This document shows, in pieces, positions 6,963 through 14,458 of a stretch of 23,551 nt of DNA. The translations under genes and the position numbers were made by a program. The notes beneath the pieces were generated by a model. The model was not told the DNA's origin. It worked only from the letters and a program-made list of their open reading frames with translations, and made no database searches. Origin of the DNA: Oscillospiraceae bacterium (GTDB taxonomy: Bacteria; Bacillota; Clostridia; Oscillospirales; Ruminococcaceae); contig CAAGCE010000022.1 in the NCBI GenBank assembly GCA_900768245.1, positions 1-23,551 on the forward strand, written 5' to 3'. Position 1 is the stretch's first letter. Each line of letters begins with the position of its first letter.

Positions 6963-8234
6963 TTATTTGGTATCTTCAAGTATATGTTTTCTGTATGCGT
7001 ATGCAGCCTGCTCGGTCTTATTGTCGCCGAACTTGTAATAGACCTTATCTTTCAGCGGATCGGGCAGATATTGCTGCTTGACATAATGATGCGGATAATC
7101 GTGGGGATAAAGATAATGCTGACCTTTTACAGCTGCGCCCTCGCCGTCATAATGCTTATTCTGCAAATGGCGTGGAAAATCACCTATCTCACCGTTTTTC
7201 ACATCTTCCAGAGCTGCGTCCATTGCAAGGTAGGCTGAATTTGACTTCGGAGCTGTGGCAAGCAGGACTATTGCTTCCGCAAGAGGGATCCGTGCTTCGG
7301 GAAGTCCAAGCTGCATTGCGCTGTCAACGCAGGCTTTTACTACTGTTATCGCCTGAGGATAAGCAAGTCCAACGTCCTCGCAAGCTATAACAAGCAGACG
7401 TCGGCTGAGCGAGATTATATCCCCTGCTTCAATAAGACGTGCGGCATAATGAAGAGCGGCATTTTCATCTGAGCCCCGAATGGACTTCTGCAATGCTGAC
7501 AGCAGGTCATAATGCTGGTCGCCGTCACGGTCATATTTCATATTGCTGCGCTGGGTAAGCTCTGCTGCCGTATCCAACTTTATGCGTATCTCTGTTCCGT
7601 CATTTTCTCCCGAAAGTACACAAAGCTCGGCTGTATTTATTGATTTGCGAACATCTCCGCCGCAGCCTCTTGCGATATATTCAGCCGCACCCTTTTCGAC
7701 TTTTACGCTCAATCCAAGCTGTTCCGCAGCAAGTCTGAAGGCACGGTTTATTGCAGGGACAAGCTCCTCTGCCGAAACAGGCTTGAACTCAAAGACGGTC
7801 GAACGGCTTATTATGGCATTATAGACATAAAAATACGGATTTTCCGTTGTTGAGGCAATGAGAGTTATCTGTCCGTTTTCTATATATTCAAGAAGTGACT
7901 GCTGCTGCTTTTTATTAAGGTACTGTATTTCGTCAAGATAAAGCAGCACACCGTTTATTCCGTCAAGGGTATTGGTATCGGCGATAACGTCCTTTATATC
8001 GGATATTGACGCAGATGTGCCGTTCAGCTTATGCAGCTTCATATGTGCATTTTCGGCAATAATACGGGCAACGGTGGTTTTTCCGATACCTGCGCTGCCG
8101 TAAAAGATCATATTGGGGATATTGCCGCTTTCGATAATACGGCGGAGCGGTTTTCCCTCCCCTAAGATATGCTTCTGACCCACAACGTCATCAAGTGTTT
8201 TCGGACGTATTCTGTCCGCAAGAGGTGAATTCAA
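6963..8234 (-). CDS. rarA: Replication-associated recombination protein A (AAA+ ATPase)
   Basis: This is a RarA/MgsA-family ATPase of about 423 residues, related to clamp-loader subunits and acting at stalled replication forks. Numbered from the chosen start, Walker A is GSAGIGKT (46-53), Walker B is LLYLDEIQ (97-104) and sensor 1 is LIASTTENP (125-133). The C-terminal half carries the tetramerisation region, with DFPRHLQNKHYDGEG and YLYPHDYPHHYVKQQYLP typical of the family. Walker A departs from the usual GPPGTGKT. The frame opens with GTG at 8240, but AAGGAA would then be only 2 bases away. The TTG at 8234 has proper spacing and gives the family-like start MNSPLADR. It has its own near-perfect promoter. 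Confidence 0.93.
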   Translation of the reverse strand: MNSPLADRIRPKTLDDVVGQKHILGEGKPLRRIIESGNIPNMIFYGSAGIGKTTVARIIAENAHMKLHKLNGTSASISDIKDVIADTNTLDGINGVLLYLDEIQYLNKKQQQSLLEYIENGQITLIASTTENPYFYVYNAIISRSTVFEFKPVSAEELVPAINRAFRLAAEQLGLSVKVEKGAAEYIARGCGGDVRKSINTAELCVLSGENDGTEIRIKLDTAAELTQRSNMKYDRDGDQHYDLLSALQKSIRGSDENAALHYAARLIEAGDIISLSRRLLVIACEDVGLAYPQAITVVKACVDSAMQLGLPEARIPLAEAIVLLATAPKSNSAYLAMDAALEDVKNGEIGDFPRHLQNKHYDGEGAAVKGQHYLYPHDYPHHYVKQQYLPDPLKDKVYYKFGDNKTEQAAYAYRKHILEDTK

Positions 8235-8272
8235 TGCCACACTTCCTTTAAGTCGAATAAAAATACATTTGT

Positions 8273-8301
8273 ATTATATGTTATTTTCCGCTCTTTGTCA
8301 A
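8273..8301 (-). promoter_or_regulatory. Sigma-A promoter of rarA
   Basis: A consensus -35 TTGACA (8301-8296) and a consensus -10 TATAAT (8278-8273) are exactly 17 bases apart. The leader is about 30 bases. Confidence 0.88.
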
Positions 8302-8353
8302 GGTGGGACGGTTTGCGGTACGCTCGCATTTGGCGTGGATTTAGCTTTACACC

Positions 8354-8387
8354 AAAAACAGCAGAGAACCTAAGTTCCCTGCTGTTT
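8354..8387 (-). terminator. Terminator of glyA
   Basis: On the minus strand AAACAGCAGGGAA pairs with TTCTCTGCTGTTT (one G-U) around a 6-base loop, followed by TTGG. The T-run is short and overlaps the stem. The hairpin begins about 20 bases after the glyA stop. Confidence 0.75.
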
Positions 8388-8406
8388 GATACTGTTCAGA
8401 TCAAGC

Positions 8407-9660
8407 TTATTCGTAGAGTGGGTGTTTTGCACAAATTGCGTTTACACCTGCTCTGATCTCGTCAGCCTTGCCCTCAAAGTCGGTAGCTGCAAGATACATA
8501 AATTCTGCTATCTTATCCATATCGCCTGTATCAAGTCCTCTTGTTGTAACGGCAGGTGTACCAACTCTGATACCGCTTGTTACAAATGGCTTTTCAGGGT
8601 CATTAGGGATAGCGTTCTTGTTTACTGTGATATAAACCTCGTCAAGACGATGCTCAAATTCCTTGCCTGTAAGCTTGAACGGACGGAGGTCAACAAGCAT
8701 AAGGTGGTTATCTGTACCGCCGGAAACAAGGTCAAAGCCTCTTGAAAGAAGTCCATTTGCGAGAGCCTGTGCGTTATCAACGATATTCTTTCCGTATTCC
8801 TTGAATTCAGGCTTGAGAGCTTCACCGAAGCATACTGCCTTTCCTGCGATAACGTGCATAAGAGGACCGCCCTGTGTGCCGGGGAAGATAGCGGAATTGA
8901 TCTTCTTTGCAAGGTACTCATTATTTGTAAGGATAAGTCCGCCTCTTGGACCTCTGAGTGTCTTATGTGTAGTTGTTGTTACAATATCAGCATAAGGAAC
9001 AGGTGACTGATGCTGTCCTGCGGCTACAAGTCCTGCGATATGAGCCATATCTACCATAAGGTATGCGCCTACTGCTCTTGCGATGGAAGAAAGCTTCTCA
9101 AAATCTATCTTTCTCGGATATGCCGATGCACCTGCTACGATAAGCTTTGGCTTGCACTTGTTTGCGGTTTTATAAAGCTCCTCATAATCAATAAGGCCTT
9201 CGTCATTTACACCGTAAGAAACGAAATTAAAGTATTTTCCCGAAATATTAACAGGTGAGCCGTGTGTAAGATGTCCGCCGTGTGCAAGTGACATACCCAT
9301 AACAGTATCACCCGGCTGAAGGAGAGCAACATAAACTGCTGTATTAGCCTGTGCGCCTGAATGAGGCTGAACATTTGCATACTTTGCTCCGAAAAGCTTC
9401 TTCGCACGTTCGATAGCGATATTTTCAACAATATCAACATCTTCGCAGCCGCCGTAGTAACGCTTTCCCGGGTAGCCTTCAGCGTATTTGTTAGTAAGAA
9501 CAGAACCCATTGCAGCCATTACAGCAGGAGAAACGATATTCTCACTTGCGATAAGTTCAAGGTTTCTGCGCTGTCTTGCCAGTTCCTTTGCCATAGCGTC
9601 GCCGACTTCGGGGTCAACGCCCTGTACAAATCCGATAGTATCCATAAGATTTTCGTACAT
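8407..9660 (-). CDS. glyA: Serine hydroxymethyltransferase
   Basis: This 417-residue PLP enzyme interconverts serine and glycine while charging tetrahydrofolate with a one-carbon unit. It is cytoplasmic and works as a dimer. Hallmarks are the N-terminal ELIASENIVSPAV (35-47), the tetrahydrofolate/PLP region YPGKRYYGGCE (63-73), and the PLP-binding lysine K233 in TTTTHKTLRGPRGG (228-241). AAAGGAG precedes the ATG by 8 bases. The length matches the family. It has its own promoter and terminator and is flanked by rarA and glnN, both read in the same direction but as separate units. No leader riboswitch is visible. Confidence 0.97.
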   Translation of the reverse strand: MYENLMDTIGFVQGVDPEVGDAMAKELARQRRNLELIASENIVSPAVMAAMGSVLTNKYAEGYPGKRYYGGCEDVDIVENIAIERAKKLFGAKYANVQPHSGAQANTAVYVALLQPGDTVMGMSLAHGGHLTHGSPVNISGKYFNFVSYGVNDEGLIDYEELYKTANKCKPKLIVAGASAYPRKIDFEKLSSIARAVGAYLMVDMAHIAGLVAAGQHQSPVPYADIVTTTTHKTLRGPRGGLILTNNEYLAKKINSAIFPGTQGGPLMHVIAGKAVCFGEALKPEFKEYGKNIVDNAQALANGLLSRGFDLVSGGTDNHLMLVDLRPFKLTGKEFEHRLDEVYITVNKNAIPNDPEKPFVTSGIRVGTPAVTTRGLDTGDMDKIAEFMYLAATDFEGKADEIRAGVNAICAKHPLYE

Positions 9661-9695
9661 AGTAAAAGCTCCTTTACATTACAGATGTTATTTTT

Positions 9696-9724
9696 ATTAT
9701 ACACTTTTCTCACGAACATTTCAA
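9696..9724 (-). promoter_or_regulatory. Sigma-A promoter of glyA
   Basis: A -35 TTGAAA (9724-9719) and a -10 TATAAT (9701-9696) are 17 bases apart. The predicted transcript starts about 30 bases before the ATG. Confidence 0.85.
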
Positions 9725-9790
9725 CCGTTTCAGCAAAAAAATTCGCTGTACTTAAATTTACGGGCAAACGGGTACGCTGCAAAGGTTCAA

Positions 9791-9848
9791 GGCGCGGGTG
9801 CTTTCTTTCGTTACGCACAGAACTTGGGCGCGTCCCCCAAAAAATAAA
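9791..9848 (+). repeat. Dispersed repeat B, copy 1
   Basis: The segment starts GGCGCGGGTGCTTTCTTTCG, continues TTACGCA and ends TTGGGCGCGTC plus an A-rich tail. It matches 13003-13055 and 23385-23437 in the same orientation. The A-rich end runs into the T-tract of the glnN terminator. No coding signal is seen. Confidence 0.7.
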
Positions 9849-9883
9849 AAAGAAGAACCGCACAAAATCAAATGTGCGGCTCT
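9839..9883 (-). terminator. Terminator of glnN
   Basis: On the minus strand AGAGCCGCACA pairs with TGTGCGGTTCT (one mismatch) around an 8-base loop. A long T-rich run follows (9851-9839, T6 A T6). It lies about 150 bases past the glnN stop. Confidence 0.85.
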
Positions 9884-10032
9884 TGCTTTATTTTAAGGGA
9901 GATTGGCGGACAAGTTCAGGGAAAACCTGCCCGCCATGTAAAGTGAGTAAATGTATGAACATACGGCAGTACGCTATGCAAACGTATCTCACACATTTCG
10001 GATAAAGAAAATAGCGTGGCTTAGGTTTCAGA
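9884..10032. other. glnN 3' flank with nested hairpin
   Basis: This 149-base stretch carries no gene. TGGCGG (9904-9909) pairs with CCGCCA (about 9931-9936) and encloses CAGG-GAAAA-CCTG, a nested hairpin that may protect the 3' end of the glnN message. Further on, ACATACGGCAGTACGC (about 9960) resembles ACATACGACAGTATGC near the right end of the window, perhaps a remnant of a shared repeat. Confidence 0.5.
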
Positions 10033-12144
10033 TCAAACTCTGAAAAGGAGATCTGTGTATGTCGGGAACGGCCATACTGTTTCAGGCATAATTGTTTCGA
10101 GTTCGTCAACAACACCTCTGAGCTCCTGCATTGCTACGAATACAGTATCTCTGAAGAATCTTGCATTAGCTTCTGCGCCGTCGACCTCCTTGCTGTCGAT
10201 AAGCTTGTTATCAAGTGTATCTGTTGCTTCGAGGATGCAGTTTGTAAGGCTTGAAACCTTATCGGCAAGCTTCTTTTCGGAATCGTAGTTTACACCCACC
10301 GACTTCTTGGAAACCATTGAATCTGCAAGCTCCTTGGAGAAATCAAGTGCGGCAGGAATGATCTGCTTTCTTGACATATCGATCATTGTAAGTGCTTCAA
10401 TATTGATGATCTTGGAGTAGTTTTCAAGAAGGATCTCAGTTCTGGATTCAATTTCAGTTCTGGAGAGGATCTTGAATTCTTCAAAGATCTTTATGTTCTT
10501 TTCATCTGTGTAGTGAGGAACAGCGTCAACTGTTGAAACGAGGTTCGGAAGTCCTCTTCTCTTAGCCTCTTCTACCCATGATTCATCATAGCCGTTGCCG
10601 TTGAAGATGATACGCTTATGTTCCTTGATAGTCTTAACAAGGAGTGCGTTAAGGTCAGCAGCAAAGTTTTCTGAGCCTTCCAGCTCATCTGCAAATGTCT
10701 TGAGCTCCTTAGCAACGATAGTGTTAAGGATATAGTTTGTGCAGGCAATTGTATCGGCAGAACCGAGTGCACGGAATTCAAACTTGTTGCCTGTGAATGC
10801 AAATGGTGAAGTTCTGTTGCGGTCTGTTGTATCCTTAGGGAAGTTAGGAAGTGCTTCAACACCGATAACAAATTCCTTATCATTGTTTTCTGTTATCATC
10901 TTGCCTGATTCGAGAGCGTCGATAATTGTCTGGAGCTCATCGCCGAGGAAGATAGAGATGATCGCAGGAGGTGCTTCATTAGCACCAAGACGGTGGTCGT
11001 TGCCTGCTGATGCAACAGAAAGTCTGAGGAGGTCTGCATATTCATCAACAGCCTTGATGATAGCAGCAAGGAAAGTAAGGAACTGGAAGTTATCCTTAGG
11101 ATCATCACCCGGATCAAGAAGGTTCTGTCCGTCGTTTGTGGACATTGACCAGTTGTTATGCTTACCTGAACCGTTTACGCCTGCGAATGGCTTTTCGTGG
11201 AGGAGGCAAACAAGACCGTGTCTGAGAGCAACCTTCTTCATAATTTCCATTGTAAGAGCGTTCTGGTCGGCAGCAACATTTGAAGTTGTGAAGATAGGAG
11301 CCATTTCGTGCTGTGCAGGAGCAACCTCGTTATGCTTTGTCTTGGAGAGGATACCCAGCTTCCAGAGCTCCTCATCAAGATCCTTCATATATTCGGAAAC
11401 TCTTGTCTTGATGTTGCCGAAATAATGATCTTCGAGTTCCTGACCCTTAGGAGCTTTAGCACCGAAAAGGGTTCTGCCTGTAAGCATAAGATCCTTACGC
11501 TGATCGTAAAGCTTCTTATCAACAAGGAAGTATTCCTGTTCAGGACCTACTGTTGTTATAACTCTTGTGCAGGTTGTATTTCCGAAGAGTCTTAAAACTC
11601 TGATAGCCTGTTCCGAAAGAATTTCCATTGAGCGGAGAAGAGGAGTTTTCTTATCGAGGATCTCACCTGTGTAAGAACAGAAAGCTGTCGGAATGTAAAG
11701 TGAACCGTCCTTAACAAATGCAGGAGATGTCGGATCCCAAGCTGTATAGCCTCTTGCTTCAAAAGTAGCACGGAGGCCGCCTGACGGGAATGAAGATGCA
11801 TCAGGCTCACCCTTGATGAGTTCCTTGCCTGAAAATTCCATAATAACCTTTCCATCAGGTGTAGGAGATATGAAGGAGTCATGCTTTTCAGCAGTAACAC
11901 CTGTCATTGGGTGGAACCAGTGAGTATAGTGAGTTGCACCCTTTTCGATAGCCCATTCTTTCATTGCGGAAGCGATAACTTCAGCAACATCTGTGTCAAG
12001 CGCAATGCCAAGCTGCTTTGTCTTGAGCAAGGACTTATACACATTCTTAGGAAGTCTTGTTTTCATTGTAGCTTCGTTAAAAACATTGCATCCGAAATAA
12101 TCCGGAACGCTCTTAACTCCCTGATTCATTACAACATCTGACAT
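10033..12144 (-). CDS. glnN: Glutamine synthetase, type III
   Basis: This is a 703-residue GSIII-type enzyme, far longer than GSI (about 440-470) and typical of Bacteroides and Ruminococcus. It makes glutamine from glutamate, ammonia and ATP, the main ammonia-assimilation step. Visible landmarks are the N-terminal GSIII region HWFHPMTGVTAEKHDSF (75-91) and FPSGGLRATFEARGY (119-133), the metal-site strand GPEQEYF (200-206), HNEVAPAQHEMAP (271-283) and GVNGSGKHNNWS (322-333). A long C-terminal GSIII extension follows the catalytic core. GGGAGGA is 7 bases before the ATG. It is a single-gene unit with a consensus promoter, an attenuator-like leader and its own terminator. That suggests control by nitrogen supply at the RNA level. 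Confidence 0.97.
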   Translation of the reverse strand: MSDVVMNQGVKSVPDYFGCNVFNEATMKTRLPKNVYKSLLKTKQLGIALDTDVAEVIASAMKEWAIEKGATHYTHWFHPMTGVTAEKHDSFISPTPDGKVIMEFSGKELIKGEPDASSFPSGGLRATFEARGYTAWDPTSPAFVKDGSLYIPTAFCSYTGEILDKKTPLLRSMEILSEQAIRVLRLFGNTTCTRVITTVGPEQEYFLVDKKLYDQRKDLMLTGRTLFGAKAPKGQELEDHYFGNIKTRVSEYMKDLDEELWKLGILSKTKHNEVAPAQHEMAPIFTTSNVAADQNALTMEIMKKVALRHGLVCLLHEKPFAGVNGSGKHNNWSMSTNDGQNLLDPGDDPKDNFQFLTFLAAIIKAVDEYADLLRLSVASAGNDHRLGANEAPPAIISIFLGDELQTIIDALESGKMITENNDKEFVIGVEALPNFPKDTTDRNRTSPFAFTGNKFEFRALGSADTIACTNYILNTIVAKELKTFADELEGSENFAADLNALLVKTIKEHKRIIFNGNGYDESWVEEAKRRGLPNLVSTVDAVPHYTDEKNIKIFEEFKILSRTEIESRTEILLENYSKIINIEALTMIDMSRKQIIPAALDFSKELADSMVSKKSVGVNYDSEKKLADKVSSLTNCILEATDTLDNKLIDSKEVDGAEANARFFRDTVFVAMQELRGVVDELETIMPETVWPFPTYTDLLFRV

Positions 12145-12170
12145 AACTGTTTCCTCCCATTCAGAAAATC

Positions 12171-12212
12171 AAAAAGTGCTTCAACAGACAATTATATCGT
12201 CTGTTGAAGCAC
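12171..12212 (-). terminator. Leader terminator (attenuator) of glnN
   Basis: On the minus strand GTGCTTCAACAGAC pairs perfectly over 14 bp with GTCTGTTGAAGCAC around a 9-base loop, and TTTTT follows (12175-12171). The terminator lies between the glnN promoter and its ribosome site, only about 27 bases before the ATG. It would stop transcription before the gene unless overridden. It is strong and unambiguous as a structure. Confidence 0.88.
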
Positions 12213-12221
12213 CATTGCTTC
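12206..12221 (-). promoter_or_regulatory. Alternative hairpin with hexaloop overlapping the glnN leader terminator
   Basis: On the minus strand GAAGC-AATGGT-GCTTC forms a 5-bp stem with a six-base loop. Its 3' arm is also the start of the terminator's 5' arm, so the two structures exclude each other. The loop has A at position 1 and G at position 4, the pattern of ANTAR-protein target hairpins. Only one such hairpin is seen, whereas known targets usually have two. Confidence 0.5.
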
Positions 12222-12248
12222 TGTTTATTTGTTTTTTATCACAGTTAT

Positions 12249-12277
12249 ATAATACACTACAAATTTCGTTTTGTCAA
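12249..12277 (-). promoter_or_regulatory. Sigma-A promoter of glnN
   Basis: A consensus -35 TTGACA (12277-12272) and a -10 TATTAT (12254-12249) are 17 bases apart. The start of transcription should fall near 12242, giving a leader of about 100 bases. Confidence 0.85.
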
Positions 12278-12295
12278 TAGCTTTTTTGAAATTTG
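12260..12295. promoter_or_regulatory. Inverted repeat around the glnN -35 box
   Basis: CAAATTTC (12260-12267) and its exact complement GAAATTTG (12288-12295) flank the -35 element, 20 bases apart. This could be an operator for a dimeric regulator. It is AT-rich and may be chance. Confidence 0.35.
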
Positions 12296-12414
12296 CAAAA
12301 TATTTTTATTTTTCTTGCATTTTTCACTATAATACTGTCTTTTTTGTGTGTAGTTTTATAAATTTTGCAGGATTTTTGTTAGTTAAATTCATTTTATATG
12401 ATTTTTTTTTATTA

Positions 12415-12486
12415 GGGCGGCGGTTTAAGTTTTGCTGTGAGCTGTAAGAAACGTTTCCGCCGCAGTCGTAAGTACCAAGCGAACCC
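12415..12486 (-). repeat. Dispersed repeat A, copy 2 (inverted)
   Basis: This is the reverse complement of 73-146 with scattered substitutions, including GTAAGAAACGTTTCCGCCGC followed by GTCGTAAGTACCAAGCGAAC. The GCGGCGG / CCGCCGC pairing is kept (12417-12423 with 12457-12463). The outer end again joins a run of T and A. Identity over about 70 bases is well above chance. Confidence 0.75.
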
Positions 12487-12687
12487 AAACACTTAAAGTT
12501 TAGCTCAAGCCTGCTTGCTTTTCGAAGAAAAGTTTGAGCGGCAGCGAAAACAGGCTTTGCCTTTATCAAAGGCTTGCAGGGTCGAGGGACAGCGTCCCCG
12601 TCGCTCCCGCAGGAGCGAAATCCCCCAGCGCATCCTAACAAAGCAAGCAAAACAAAAAGAAGAAAAGCAAAACTAACAAATCCCAAA

Positions 12688-12769
12688 AGCGCAATGCAGC
12701 ACAATAAAGTTGGTCCGACAGATGTAACGAAGTTGCAATCTGAGTAAAACGGTTAATCTGCATTGCGCT
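12688..12769. repeat. 82-base element with 12-bp perfect inverted ends
   Basis: AGCGCAATGCAG and its exact complement bound a 58-base interior with no coding signal. Flanking sequence shows no clear target duplication. It may be a palindromic repeat unit or a stable RNA hairpin. Confidence 0.55.
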
Positions 12770-12801
12770 GATTCTAACGAATAAAGCAATACTACCCCTT
12801 C

Positions 12802-12836
12802 TCCAAATTTGCGAGCCATAAGCGAGTAAATTTGGA
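12802..12836. repeat. Hairpin with 9-bp perfect stem
   Basis: TCCAAATTT (12802-12810) and AAATTTGGA (12828-12836) enclose 17 bases. No T-tract follows on either side, so it is not a standard terminator. It is part of the repeat block. Confidence 0.5.
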
Positions 12837-13002
12837 AAACACAGCAAAACTTACAGACACAAAAACGCTTAAACTGGCGGATATAGAATTCGCGTTATCA
12901 CACTATACAGTTTCCCGTCCCGCCTTGAATGTATCGTTTATGGCAAGGGGTGGTTTGGCGCTGTTACTTTTGCTTGGTTCATTGGGTTTTGTGCGATGCT
13001 TG

Positions 13003-13055
13003 CGGCGCGGGTACTTTCTTTTGGGGTCGCACTTATTTGGACGCGCCTAAATAAA
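13003..13055 (+). repeat. Dispersed repeat B, copy 2
   Basis: GCGCGGGTACTTTCTTTTGG and GGACGCGCCTAAATAAAA mark the ends. It has the same orientation as the copies at 9791 and 23385. The A-rich end is fused to the T-tract of the aspS terminator, as the first copy is to that of glnN. Confidence 0.7.
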
Positions 13056-13095
13056 AAAAAAAAACCGGCTGCACAATTTTTGCTTTGGCAGCCGG
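13053..13095 (-). terminator. Terminator of the gatCAB-aspS operon
   Basis: On the minus strand CCGGCTGC pairs perfectly with GCAGCCGG around a 15-base loop and is followed by a run of twelve T. It starts about 20 bases after the aspS stop. Confidence 0.92.
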
Positions 13096-13115
13096 CAGAT
13101 AATGCTTTTATTTTG

Positions 13116-14432
13116 TTACGGGAGAAGTCTGTTAAGATCTCTTGGGAACATTGATGCCTGACGGATATTCTGCTGGTTGAGCAGCTTCATAACAAGTCTT
13201 TCAAGACCTATGCCAAGTCCGCCGTGCGGTGGCATTCCGTACTTATGGATCTGGAGGTAATACTCAAAATCAGCAGGGTCAAGTCCCTGTGCTTTCATCT
13301 TTTCAAGCTGTTCTTCATAGTTATGGATACGCTGACCGCCTGTTGTAATTTCAAGACCTCTGAAAAGAAGGTCGAATTTGCAGGCTGTTCTTGGATCATC
13401 CTTATCATTCATTGCATAGAACGGCGGTTTTGATGACGGGAAGTTTGTTACAAAGATGAACTCTGTACCGTAATTTTCCTTTGCCCAATTGCAGAGGAAT
13501 ACTTCGTCCTCAGGTTCAAGGTCAAACTTATTCTTTGCCTTTGTACCCTTGATAAGCTGGATCGCATCTTCAAACTTGATACATGGGATCTCTGTTATCT
13601 CAGGAATATCCGCATCAAGGATTTTTATCTCAGGCTGATAATTTTCCTTAAGGTACTTCATAAGGTAACGGAGCATTGCTGTTTCCATATCCATTACGTC
13701 GTACATATCGTTGATATAGCCCATTTCAAAGTCAAGACCGATATATTCGTTAAGGTGTCTTGATGTTGCGTGACGTTCTGCACGGTAAACAGGTGCGATC
13801 TCAAATACTCTGTCAAAGAACGCTACGGCTGTCTGCTTATAGAACTGAGGTGACTGATTGAGGAATGCGTCCTTCTGGAAATAGTCCAGATGGAAGATAT
13901 TTGCGCCGCCCTCTGCGCCCTGTGCAACTATCTTTGGTGTATGGATCTCTGTGAACTTGTTTGCAAGCATAAATTCTCTGAAGCCTGATACTACGCCTTC
14001 CTGGAACTTGAATGTTGCTCTTTCGTATGGATTACGGAGTGCAACGCTTCTCAGGTCGAGGTTTATATCAAGTGAACAGCCAAGTCTTCTCTTTGCAACG
14101 TGGAGAGGATATTCTGCTGAAGGCTTAGAAAGAATTTTGATAGTTTTAAGTGTAAGCTCGATGCCGTTGAACGCACGGGCTTCTTCCTTTACGAGTGCGG
14201 TTGCCTTTACATAGCAGCCTTCCTTTACCTCGTCGATAGGGTCAGCACAGTTTTCTGCACTGTATATAGACTGAATAAGATAACGTCCTGTACGGAGTGT
14301 AACGAACGCAAAGCCGCTCATCTGCTTTACGTTATGAACGCAGGCACATATTTCAATGTCCTGTCCGACCTTTGAAAGAGCTTCTTCAAGGTCAAATTCC
14401 TGAAGCAGATCATTTCCGCCTACTTTAACCAT
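13116..14432 (-). CDS. aspS: Aspartyl-tRNA synthetase, archaeal type, probably non-discriminating
   Basis: This class II synthetase has 438 residues, the length of archaeal AspRS and much shorter than bacterial AspRS (about 590), because it lacks the bacterial GAD insertion. An N-terminal OB-fold anticodon-binding domain (about 15-105) precedes the catalytic core. Visible are QSPQFYKQ (193-200), motif 2 around RAERHATSRHLNEY (217-230), FDLLFRGLEITTGGQRIH (353-370) and motif 3 GIGLERLVM (407-415). Where discriminating archaeal enzymes have Trp in the OB-fold (GWVH), this has Cys (ACVH, 30-33). It is the last gene of the gatCAB operon. It likely charges tRNA-Asn with Asp, which GatCAB then amidates. 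That specificity is inferred. AsnRS was considered and rejected, because the motifs and the Gat neighbours fit AspRS. Confidence 0.9.
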   Translation of the reverse strand: MVKVGGNDLLQEFDLEEALSKVGQDIEICACVHNVKQMSGFAFVTLRTGRYLIQSIYSAENCADPIDEVKEGCYVKATALVKEEARAFNGIELTLKTIKILSKPSAEYPLHVAKRRLGCSLDINLDLRSVALRNPYERATFKFQEGVVSGFREFMLANKFTEIHTPKIVAQGAEGGANIFHLDYFQKDAFLNQSPQFYKQTAVAFFDRVFEIAPVYRAERHATSRHLNEYIGLDFEMGYINDMYDVMDMETAMLRYLMKYLKENYQPEIKILDADIPEITEIPCIKFEDAIQLIKGTKAKNKFDLEPEDEVFLCNWAKENYGTEFIFVTNFPSSKPPFYAMNDKDDPRTACKFDLLFRGLEITTGGQRIHNYEEQLEKMKAQGLDPADFEYYLQIHKYGMPPHGGLGIGLERLVMKLLNQQNIRQASMFPRDLNRLLP

Positions 14433-14458
14433 TATAATAACAACCTTTCTGTTGTGAT

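Larger units (their letters stand above)
12300..13052. other. 750-base non-coding block of repeats and hairpins
   Basis: No gene is supported. Between repeat A (12415-12486) and repeat B (from 13003) lie several perfect dyads. CGCTCC-CGCA-GGAGCG is at about 12602-12617. AGCGCAATGCAG (12688-12699) pairs with 12758-12769. TCCAAATTT (12802-12810) pairs with 12828-12836. A weaker GCTCAA/TTGAGC pair is near 12500-12540. Open frames through the block lack ribosome sites and give low-complexity, Leu- and Phe-rich or Arg-rich products. It looks like stacked non-autonomous repeats or decayed mobile DNA. Confidence 0.6.

Noticed and set aside
9361..10005. 214-codon plus-strand frame
   Set aside because: It runs antisense through glyA, then through the glyA promoter, repeat B and the glnN terminator, which is not gene-like.
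10739..11425. 228-codon plus-strand frame opposite glnN
   Set aside because: It is a shadow of glnN, whose family motifs are unmistakable in the other strand; no ribosome site supports it.
12327..12847. Two minus-strand frames rich in Leu, Phe and Cys
   Set aside because: They lie wholly inside the repeat block, overlap one another and have no ribosome site.
12832..13050. 72-codon plus-strand frame with a hydrophobic stretch
   Set aside because: It starts within a hairpin at a TTG codon without a ribosome site and runs into repeat B; it is probably not a gene.
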